A stretch of 6,845 nt of DNA, taken from contig JAEDFN010000064.1 of assembly GCA_016292775.1 (NCBI GenBank), positions 1-6,845 of the forward strand, read 5' to 3'. Source of the stretch: Paludibacteraceae bacterium (lineage in GTDB: Bacteria > Bacteroidota > Bacteroidia > Bacteroidales > Paludibacteraceae). Below the pieces are notes generated by a model that was given only the letters and a program-made list of their open reading frames with translations, ran no database searches and was not told the DNA's origin. Within the stretch, counting starts at the first letter, position 1. Every line of letters starts with the position of its first letter. The position numbers and the translations under genes are program-made. Shown piece after piece: positions 1 to 6,048 of the stretch.

Positions 1-20
1 GGGGTGTAGTTTTTATAGAT

Positions 21-51
21 TTTGCCCATTCAAAAATAAATACTACCTTTG
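21..51 (+). promoter_or_regulatory. Bacteroidota-type promoter for sufB
   Basis: TTTG at 21-24 and TACCTTTG at 44-51 are separated by 19 bases. This matches the known Bacteroidota housekeeping (sigma-ABfr) promoter, a -33 TTTG and a -7 TAnnTTTG, at every fixed position and with the usual spacing. Transcription would be expected to start roughly 5-8 bases past the -7 box, leaving a short AT-rich leader of about 20-25 bases before the sufB ATG at 81. That leader has no Shine-Dalgarno sequence, as is usual in this phylum. No second promoter of comparable quality was seen in the other intergenic gaps. The start site itself is inferred. Confidence 0.8.
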
Positions 52-80
52 TGGTTTAAATTAGATATACTACGCTTTTT

Positions 81-1529
81 ATGCAAGAAAAAGAACAAGA
101 TAATATAATAGACAAGGTAGTCAATAGCGAATATGAATACGGATTTACTACCGATGTGCATACCGACACAATAGAAACCGGGTTGTCGGAAGATGTTATT
201 CGTCTGATTTCCAAGAAGAAAGAAGAGCCGGAATGGCTGTTGGATTTCAGATTGAAGGCCTACCGCTATTGGCAAAAAATGGAGCTACCCAAATGGGGTC
301 ATCTCGATATTCCCGAGATAGATTTTCAAGCAATATCGTATTATGCCGCTCCTAAAAAGAAGAATATTCAGAGTCTTGACGAGGTAGACCCCGAAATTCT
401 TGACACTTTTAACAAACTCGGCATCCCTCTCGAAGAGCAAAAAGCTCTTAATGGTATTGCCGTGGATGCTGTTATGGACTCCGTTTCCGTGAAAACCACT
501 TTCCGTGAAACTCTTGCCGATAAGGGCATCATCTTCTGCTCTATTTCCGAGGCGGTGAAGGAGTATCCCGACCTTGTAAAGCAGTACCTCGGCTCTGTAG
601 TTCCTTATGCGGATAATTTCTATGCCGCTCTAAACAGCGCAGTCTTCTCCGATGGCTCGTTCGTCTATATCCCGAAAGGGGTGCGTTGCCCGATGGAGCT
701 CTCTACCTATTTCCGTATTAATGCAAAAGGCACCGGTCAGTTCGAGCGTACCCTTATCGTGGCGGATGACGATGCTTACGTATCTTACCTCGAGGGATGT
801 ACTGCCCCGCAACGAGATGAAAATCAGCTCCATGCGGCTATAGTGGAAATCGTGGTGATGAATAATGCCGAAGTGAAGTATTCCACCGTTCAAAACTGGT
901 ATCCGGGTGATAAAGAGGGTAAGGGTGGTATTTATAATTTCGTCACCAAGCGCGCTATCTGTAAGGGTAATAACTCTAAAATATCATGGACTCAGGTGGA
1001 AACGGGCTCCGCTATTACTTGGAAATACCCTTCATGTATCCTTAAAGGCGATAATTCCGTGGGAGAATTCTATTCTGTTGCTCTTACAAATAATTTCCAA
1101 CAAGCCGATACCGGTACGAAGATGATACATCTCGGTGCCAATACCCGATCTCGCATCGTGAGCAAAGGTATATCAGCCGGAAAGAGTCAGAATTCTTATC
1201 GCGGCCTTGTAAAGGTTGCCCCCGGTGCTGTGGGTGCGAAAAACTACTCTCAGTGCGACTCCCTCTTGCTCGGCTCCGATTGCGGCGCTCATACTTTCCC
1301 TTATGTGGATGTGAAAAATCCTACTGCCGTCATCGAGCATGAGGCTACTACTTCTAAAATTTCCGAGGACCAACTCTTCTATTGCGCACAACGAGGCATA
1401 TCTACCGAAGATGCAGTGGGATTGATTATCGGCGGTTATGCTAAAGAGGTTATCAATAAATTGCCGATGGAGTTTGCCGTTGAGGCTCAAAAATTACTGC
1501 AAGTGTCACTCGAGAATAGTGTAGGATAA
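81..1529 (+). CDS. sufB: Fe-S cluster assembly scaffold protein SufB
   Basis: SufB is the scaffold subunit of the cytoplasmic SufBC2D complex, on which sulfur from SufS (delivered by SufE or SufU) and iron are built into a cluster. The 482-residue product is close to the E. coli length (495) and looks complete. Visible family blocks are VPKGVRCPMELSTYFRIN (around 197-214), EGCTAP with Cys240, QNWYPGD, SAITWKYPSCIL, and the C-terminal core YSQCDSLL, CGAHTFPY, EHEATTSKI and QLFYCAQRGI. Cys392 aligns with E. coli SufB Cys405 and Glu421 with Glu434, residues known to matter for cluster assembly. The CxxCxxxC motif in the E. coli N-terminal region is absent; that stretch is lysine-rich here (around 91-95). 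The ATG at 81 is the first start after the promoter and gives a normal N-terminus. What is odd is the neighbour: sufC does not follow, and yqaA starts one base after the stop. Confidence 0.97.
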   Translation: MQEKEQDNIIDKVVNSEYEYGFTTDVHTDTIETGLSEDVIRLISKKKEEPEWLLDFRLKAYRYWQKMELPKWGHLDIPEIDFQAISYYAAPKKKNIQSLDEVDPEILDTFNKLGIPLEEQKALNGIAVDAVMDSVSVKTTFRETLADKGIIFCSISEAVKEYPDLVKQYLGSVVPYADNFYAALNSAVFSDGSFVYIPKGVRCPMELSTYFRINAKGTGQFERTLIVADDDAYVSYLEGCTAPQRDENQLHAAIVEIVVMNNAEVKYSTVQNWYPGDKEGKGGIYNFVTKRAICKGNNSKISWTQVETGSAITWKYPSCILKGDNSVGEFYSVALTNNFQQADTGTKMIHLGANTRSRIVSKGISAGKSQNSYRGLVKVAPGAVGAKNYSQCDSLLLGSDCGAHTFPYVDVKNPTAVIEHEATTSKISEDQLFYCAQRGISTEDAVGLIIGGYAKEVINKLPMEFAVEAQKLLQVSLENSVG

Positions 1530-1530
1530 G

Positions 1531-1968
1531 ATGGATTTGATATCCTTAGGCTATTTTGGCATGTTTCTTGCTGCTTTCCTTGCAGCTACCATTCTTCCTT
1601 TTAGTAGCGAAGTGGTTTTCACTACTCTCTATTGGCAGAATTTTAGCCCTTTTTGGCTCGTCTTTTGGGCCTCTCTCGGTAATATTCTCGGCGGAATGAC
1701 GTGCTATGCCCTCGGTTTACTCGGTAAAATGGAGTGGATTGAGAAGTGGATGAAAATAAAAAAAGAGAAGGTAGTAACTTTTGAAAGTAAAATACATAAG
1801 TATGGCGACTGGTTTGCCTTTTTGTCATTTCTGCCCGGTGTGGGCGACATCATCGCGGTAGCTTGTGGCTTCTTTCGTTGCCGTTGGTGGGTGGTGTTGA
1901 TCAGTATGGCCCTCGGCAAAATAATTCGTTACATCGTTTGGATGTATGCTAATGACCTCGTTTTTTAA
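1531..1968 (+). CDS. yqaA: YqaA/DedA-family small inner-membrane protein
   Basis: This is a 145-residue, strongly hydrophobic protein with about four membrane segments (roughly 5-33, 40-65, 95-114 and 118-140) and a lysine-rich loop at about 71-90. It matches the short YqaA branch of the DedA/VTT (SNARE-associated) superfamily: ATILPFSSEVV (19-29), GNILGG (50-55), FLPGVGDIIAVACGFFR (100-116) and LGKIIRY (128-134) line up block by block with E. coli YqaA, and the length is nearly the same. Larger DedA proteins are linked to recycling of carrier lipids and proton-dependent envelope homeostasis, but the substrate of the YqaA branch is not settled, so no transport activity is assigned. The start codon follows the sufB stop by one base, so the two genes are almost certainly co-transcribed and perhaps translationally coupled. 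The symbol rests on resemblance from memory. Confidence 0.85.
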   Translation: MDLISLGYFGMFLAAFLAATILPFSSEVVFTTLYWQNFSPFWLVFWASLGNILGGMTCYALGLLGKMEWIEKWMKIKKEKVVTFESKIHKYGDWFAFLSFLPGVGDIIAVACGFFRCRWWVVLISMALGKIIRYIVWMYANDLVF

Positions 1969-1992
1969 TTAAAAAAAGATAACTATTTATTT

Positions 1993-2349
1993 ATGACTGA
2001 TAACAAGAAATTAATTACTACAATTGTTGAAGGCCTTCAAGAGAAAAAGGCAAAAAAAATCGTTATTGTAGATATGAGTGAGCTTGAAGCTCCTTGTAAC
2101 TATTTCGTCATCGCTCAAGGCGATTCTAACGTGCATGTGATGAGTATTGCCACTGCTACTAAAGATTTCGTGCGCGAGCATGCCGGCGAAAAACCTTTTG
2201 CTACTGATGGTTACGAGAATTGTCAATGGATTGCAATGGACTATGGTACTGCCATAGTGCATATTTTTCAACCGGAATTTCGTGAATTTTATGATATCGA
2301 GCACCTTTGGGCTGATGCTAAAATTACCGAAATCCCAGATTTAGATTAA
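1993..2349 (+). CDS. rsfS: ribosomal silencing factor RsfS
   Basis: RsfS (Iojap/DUF143 family) binds protein L14 of the 50S subunit and blocks joining of the 30S subunit, lowering translation when nutrients are scarce. The 118-residue length is typical. Family signatures visible are the CNYFVIAQGDSNVHV block (35-49), DGYENCQWIAMDYG (72-85) and the C-terminal VHIFQPEFREFYDIEHLW (89-106), which is the most conserved part of the family. The ATG at 1993 follows an AT-rich gap of 24 bases with no Shine-Dalgarno sequence. The stop lies 5 bases before ftsH, so the pair should be co-transcribed; rsfS-ftsH linkage is common in Bacteroidota. Nothing in the gene looks damaged or unusual. Confidence 0.96.
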   Translation: MTDNKKLITTIVEGLQEKKAKKIVIVDMSELEAPCNYFVIAQGDSNVHVMSIATATKDFVREHAGEKPFATDGYENCQWIAMDYGTAIVHIFQPEFREFYDIEHLWADAKITEIPDLD

Positions 2350-2354
2350 TAGAT

Positions 2355-4397
2355 ATGGATATAAACAAAAAAACAAAGAAAAATCTTCCTAAATTCAATT
2401 TCTATTGGGTTTATTTAGCTATAGCATTGGTATTGATAGCTTTTTCGTTTTGGCCAATGAGTACGAGTACCTCCGAAGTGCCTTATTCTCAATTCGAAAA
2501 GGCTCTTTCAAAGGGTAGTGTAGAGAAGGTAAATGTAAATCTGTCAAAGCAAATAGCTACTGCAACTATCGATGCAAAATGCTATAAAGAAATTACCGGA
2601 AAGACTCTAAAAAGCGGTAAAGAGATAGAGATATATACTATATATCCTTCAATAGAATCTTTTACCGAAACTGTTAATGATTTAAAAGCCCAAAATAAGT
2701 TTACAGGCGAAGTAAAATACAACGAGGGTAGAGATTATTTAAGTCTTTTCCTCTATTCTGTATTGCCTCTTGTGCTTCTCATCGGTTTCTTTATCTTTAT
2801 GAATCGCAAGATGATGGGTGGCGGTAGCGGTGGCCCCGGAGGTGTATTCAATGTGGGTAAATCAAAAGCGCAGATGTTTGACAAAAACTCTGTAAAAGAT
2901 AAGGTTACTTTTGCCGATGTGGCAGGTCTTGAAGGTGCCAAACAGGAGATAGAAGAGATAGTAAACTTTCTTAAAAACCCGAAACGCTATACCACTCTTG
3001 GAGGAAAAATTCCGAAGGGCGCCCTCTTGGTAGGTCCTCCGGGAACGGGTAAAACCCTCCTTGCCAAGGCAGTAGCCGGCGAGGCTAACGTGCCGTTCTT
3101 CTCTATGTCCGGCTCCGATTTCGTGGAAATGTTTGTCGGCGTCGGTGCCTCTCGTGTGCGCGACCTTTTCCGCCAAGCAAAAGAAAAAGCCCCTTGTATC
3201 GTATTTATCGATGAGATTGATGCAATAGGTAGAGCTCGTGGTAAGAATGCGAATTTTAATTCTAATGATGAAAGAGAAAATACTCTAAATCAACTCCTTA
3301 CCGAGATGGATGGCTTCGGGTCCAATTCCGGCGTTATCATCCTTGCCGCTACAAACCGTGCAGAAATCCTCGATAAGGCCCTTATGCGTGCCGGCCGTTT
3401 CGACCGCCAGATACATGTAGAACTCCCTGATGTTCACGAACGTAAAGAGATTTTTAAAGTCCACCTCAAACCTATCAAGGTGGATAATAGCATAGATATC
3501 GATTTCCTTGCCCGCCAAACACCGGGTTTCTCCGGAGCCGATATCGCCAATGTGTGCAACGAGGCTGCCCTTACTGCCGCAAGAAAAAATCATACCGCTG
3601 TAGATAAACAAGATTTTCTCGACGCCGTCGACCGTATCATCGGTGGTCTTGAAAAGAAAACCAAGATTATCACTAACGAAGAAAAACGTAATATCGCCTT
3701 CCATGAGGCGGGTCACGCTACTATCAGCTGGCATCTGCAATATGCCGACCCTCTCGTTAAAGTAACTATTGTGCCTCGCGGTCAGGCTCTTGGTGCCGCT
3801 TGGTACCTGCCGGAAGAGCGACAACTTACTTCCAGCCAACATATTCTGGATAAAATATGCTCCTTGATGGGTGGCCGTGCCGCTGAAGAACTCTTTATGG
3901 GTGTGCTCGATACAGGCGCGTTGAGCGACCTTGAGCAGGCTACTAAACGAGCTTATGCTATGGTTACTTATTTCGGTATGAGCGACAAAATGAAGAATGT
4001 TTCTTTCTACGACTCTACCGGTCAGAATGAGTACGGATTCAGCAAACCTTATTCCGAGTCTACCGCGCAACTCATTGATGCCGAAGCAGCTAAAATCATC
4101 GACGAGCAGTACGAAAGAGCTAAAGAGATATTACTTAAATACCAAGAAGGTCACCATAAAATAGCGCAGATTTTGATAGATAAAGAGGTGCTTTTTGCCG
4201 AAGACCTTGAGGCTGTTTTCGGTCCTCGCCCTTGGGCTTCCCGCGCCGAAGAAATACTTCGCGATAACGAGAAAAAAGCCGATAATGCCGAGGCTGGTAA
4301 AGGCGACGACAAAGCCACTGCAGATGGTAATTCCGGTGAAGGTAATCCTAATATCGATTCATCCGCAGATAAAGGCGACGATCAAGCCGCTCATTAA
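2355..4397 (+). CDS. ftsH: ATP-dependent zinc metalloprotease FtsH
   Basis: FtsH is a hexameric membrane-bound AAA+ protease that extracts and degrades misassembled membrane proteins and selected regulators. The 680-residue protein has the full layout: a cytoplasmic N-terminus, membrane segment about 16-34, periplasmic domain about 35-128, membrane segment about 129-149, a glycine-rich linker (155-163), the AAA+ domain and the M41 peptidase domain. Visible motifs are Walker A GPPGTGKT (227-234), pore loop FVG (260-262), Walker B with Asp286 and Glu287, the second region of homology with putative arginine fingers Arg345 and Arg348, HEAGH (zinc ligands His450 and His454) and Asp525 as the likely third zinc ligand. 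The RPWASRAEEIL stretch (625-635) resembles other Bacteroidota FtsH proteins. Beyond it lies a hydrophilic, low-complexity tail (about 637-680) with a repeated KGDD motif. All catalytic residues are intact. The start is 5 bases after rsfS. Confidence 0.98.
   Translation: MDINKKTKKNLPKFNFYWVYLAIALVLIAFSFWPMSTSTSEVPYSQFEKALSKGSVEKVNVNLSKQIATATIDAKCYKEITGKTLKSGKEIEIYTIYPSIESFTETVNDLKAQNKFTGEVKYNEGRDYLSLFLYSVLPLVLLIGFFIFMNRKMMGGGSGGPGGVFNVGKSKAQMFDKNSVKDKVTFADVAGLEGAKQEIEEIVNFLKNPKRYTTLGGKIPKGALLVGPPGTGKTLLAKAVAGEANVPFFSMSGSDFVEMFVGVGASRVRDLFRQAKEKAPCIVFIDEIDAIGRARGKNANFNSNDERENTLNQLLTEMDGFGSNSGVIILAATNRAEILDKALMRAGRFDRQIHVELPDVHERKEIFKVHLKPIKVDNSIDIDFLARQTPGFSGADIANVCNEAALTAARKNHTAVDKQDFLDAVDRIIGGLEKKTKIITNEEKRNIAFHEAGHATISWHLQYADPLVKVTIVPRGQALGAAWYLPEERQLTSSQHILDKICSLMGGRAAEELFMGVLDTGALSDLEQATKRAYAMVTYFGMSDKMKNVSFYDSTGQNEYGFSKPYSESTAQLIDAEAAKIIDEQYERAKEILLKYQEGHHKIAQILIDKEVLFAEDLEAVFGPRPWASRAEEILRDNEKKADNAEAGKGDDKATADGNSGEGNPNIDSSADKGDDQAAH
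4299..4388 (+). repeat. short imperfect direct repeat in the FtsH tail
   Basis: Two 18-base copies, at 4299-4316 and 4371-4388, are identical at 16 of 18 positions and lie in the same reading frame, encoding KGDDKA and KGDDQA in the disordered tail of FtsH. The stretch between them is rich in Gly, Asn, Ser and Asp. It looks like a small in-frame duplication in a weakly constrained tail rather than a functional site. Confidence 0.55.
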
Positions 4398-4471
4398 AAA
4401 ACCGACACCGACGGCATCGTTGAAAGCCGACCTACAAATTAATGAAATAAATAACTTAATACCAGGTAATT
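4398..4471 (+). other. ftsH-cdsA intergenic gap with possible remnant of the FtsH tail
   Basis: Directly after the ftsH stop the same frame stays open for 14 codons (4398-4439), reading KTDTDGIVESRPTN, before a second stop at 4440-4442. This piece is clearly richer in G and C than the rest of the gap and is hydrophilic like the tail before it, so it may be former coding sequence. The remaining 29 bases (4443-4471) are AT-rich and hold the leader of cdsA; an AGG at about 4463 is a weak Shine-Dalgarno candidate. No promoter box of the TAnnTTTG type and no terminator with a U-run was found on the + strand. Confidence 0.4.
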
Positions 4472-5338
4472 ATGGAAATAAATTGGAAAAATCTTATAAC
4501 CCGCACAATATCCGGAGCAGTATTGGTTCTCCTTATTGTGTGTGCAGTAGTATTTGGTACCGTTTCCGTGTACAGTAAAATTCTTTTTGGAGTTTTATTC
4601 TCATTTATAATGGTTGTTTGCCAGAAGGAGTTTTTGAATATCACTACAAAAGAAAATGCTTCTATTAATATTTTTTTCGCCATAATACCTTCGTTGTTTT
4701 TGCTGTGGGGTACAGTGTTAGATGGCATAAATGTCATAGACGGACTAAATAATCTGTATACAATAAGTGACTTATTTATATTCCTCTATGTGGTACTATT
4801 GATTATGTATTTCATAGCCTCATTCTTTATCAAATCCGAAGCGGTTAATTTTAAATACATCATAGTGTCGATGATTTACATTGCCATTCCATTTGCACTA
4901 TACACTATTATTGAATTATCAAGTGAAGAAAGTTTGCCAATTGCTTTGGGCTTATTCTTAATTATTTGGGGTAATGATACTTTTGCTTACCTTGTAGGCA
5001 GTATGATAGGCAAGCACAAGATGTTTCCGACCATCTCTCCGAAAAAGTCGTGGGAGGGCTTTGTCGGTGGCTTGATAGGTTCTTTGGCAATAGGTGCATT
5101 AATATATCATTTCGCCGGAAAATCTATCGTTATCTGGATCTTGTTTGCCGTAATTATATCACTCTTTTCTACTTTCGGCGACTTGTTCGAATCAATAATC
5201 AAGCGCAAATTCGAAGTAAAAGATTCGGGGAATATTATTCCGGGCCATGGCGGTATGCTCGATAGGTTCGATAGTTTCCTTTTTGCCGCTCCGGCTGCTG
5301 CGGCCTTTTATTGGATTTTTTGGCCAAACTTTTTCTAA
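4472..5338 (+). CDS. cdsA: phosphatidate cytidylyltransferase (CDP-diacylglycerol synthase)
   Basis: CdsA condenses phosphatidic acid with CTP to CDP-diacylglycerol and pyrophosphate in the inner membrane, the branch point for all bacterial phospholipids. The 288-residue product is near the usual family length and is hydrophobic, with about seven or eight predicted membrane segments. It carries the complete family signature at 241-267: Ser241, Lys244-Arg245, Lys250-Asp251, Gly253, Pro257, His259-Gly-Gly, Asp264-Arg265 and Asp267. The conserved upstream motifs WGNDTFAYLVGS (166-177) and SPKKSWEG (189-196) are also present; the aspartates bind the catalytic metal ions. The N-terminal 160 residues are variable membrane sequence with AT-rich codons, while the catalytic C-terminal half uses more G and C. 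The ATG at 4472 gives the expected short cytoplasmic N-terminus. It lies downstream of ftsH and 26 bases before psd. Confidence 0.97.
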   Translation: MEINWKNLITRTISGAVLVLLIVCAVVFGTVSVYSKILFGVLFSFIMVVCQKEFLNITTKENASINIFFAIIPSLFLLWGTVLDGINVIDGLNNLYTISDLFIFLYVVLLIMYFIASFFIKSEAVNFKYIIVSMIYIAIPFALYTIIELSSEESLPIALGLFLIIWGNDTFAYLVGSMIGKHKMFPTISPKKSWEGFVGGLIGSLAIGALIYHFAGKSIVIWILFAVIISLFSTFGDLFESIIKRKFEVKDSGNIIPGHGGMLDRFDSFLFAAPAAAAFYWIFWPNFF

Positions 5339-5364
5339 GATTACTTAAAAAATAACATATCAGT

Positions 5365-6048
5365 ATGAAAAAAAGAAGAATTAGAGTACATAAAGAGGGC
5401 TATAGTATACTATTTTGGTTGCTACTCCTTTTGGCATTACTGAATTTAGTGGTGTATATTGAAACCCCAAGCAGATATATCTTTTTTATCAATTTGTTGA
5501 TTTCAATATTTACTTTTGCTTTCTTTTTGTATTTCTTCAGAAATCCCGCCCGTGAGGTAGAAGTGGACGACGAAAATCTTATCATTGCCCCTGCCGACGG
5601 ACGTGTTGTCGTCATCGAGCCGGTAGAGGAATACGAGTTTTTTGAAGGTAAAAAGATGATGCAGATATCTATTTTTATGAGTGTTCTCTCGGTTCATGCG
5701 AATTGGATACCGCTGTCAGGCACTGTGAAATATGTGCGCCATTATAAGGGTAGACATATTGCGGCATATTTGCCTAAATCTTCTCATGAGAACGAACACA
5801 GCTCTGTGGTGATTGAGAATAACAATGGAATACAGATAATGATGCGTCAGATAGCAGGTGCTCTTGCTCGTCGTATCGTAACTTATGTGGCGGAAAATAC
5901 CTCTTGTAATATCAATGAGCATCTCGGATTTATCAAATTCGGTAGCCGTGTCGACCTATTTATCCCGATGGAGTCGGAGATTTTTGTCGACTTAGGCGAG
6001 GCTACTATCGGTAACGAAACCATTATTGCTCGTCTGCCTAAGAAATGA
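5365..6048 (+). CDS. psd: phosphatidylserine decarboxylase, short (PSD-A) form
   Basis: Psd removes CO2 from phosphatidylserine to give phosphatidylethanolamine. It is made as a proenzyme that cuts itself before a serine, which becomes the pyruvoyl cofactor of the small alpha chain. At 227 residues this is the short form. Two membrane segments sit at the N-terminus (about 13-31 and 39-58), then FFRNP (57-61), APADGR with Asp78 (75-80), LSVHANW with His111 (108-114), and ENEHSSVVI. Near the C-terminus FGSRVD holds the expected cleavage point between Gly193 and Ser194, so the alpha chain would be about 34 residues. Asp78 matches the conserved aspartate that helps self-cleavage; which E. coli histidine His111 represents is unclear. 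No Shine-Dalgarno sequence precedes the ATG. The stop overlaps the next start (ATGA, 6045-6048), suggesting translational coupling to the CPBP gene. Confidence 0.95.
   Translation: MKKRRIRVHKEGYSILFWLLLLLALLNLVVYIETPSRYIFFINLLISIFTFAFFLYFFRNPAREVEVDDENLIIAPADGRVVVIEPVEEYEFFEGKKMMQISIFMSVLSVHANWIPLSGTVKYVRHYKGRHIAAYLPKSSHENEHSSVVIENNNGIQIMMRQIAGALARRIVTYVAENTSCNINEHLGFIKFGSRVDLFIPMESEIFVDLGEATIGNETIIARLPKK

Noticed and set aside
30..275. An 81-codon open frame on the - strand over the sufB promoter and 5' end
   Set aside because: It overlaps the promoter and the N-terminus of sufB, and its predicted protein has no recognisable features; it is best explained as a chance frame in AT-rich sequence.
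1173..1490. A 105-codon open frame on the - strand inside sufB
   Set aside because: It is antisense to the most conserved part of SufB, so its openness follows from sufB codon choice.
1969..1992. AT-rich gap before rsfS, considered as a promoter
   Set aside because: It contains no TAnnTTTG box and no suitably spaced TTTG; AT-rich leaders are normal before genes in this phylum.
3285..4070. A 261-codon open frame on the - strand opposite ftsH
   Set aside because: It lies wholly inside the conserved AAA+ and protease region of ftsH, resembles no family I recognise, and long antisense frames are common opposite codon-biased genes. It has no promoter of its own that I can see.
4404..4430. Possible hairpin (CGGC paired with GCCG) after ftsH, considered as a terminator
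   Set aside because: The stem is only about four base pairs with a ten-base loop, and no run of T follows it on the + strand, so termination is not supported.
4195..4578. A + strand frame bridging the end of ftsH and the start of cdsA
   Set aside because: It overlaps two firmly identified genes in another frame and its lysine/proline-rich product looks like a frame-shifted reading of the ftsH tail, not a real protein.
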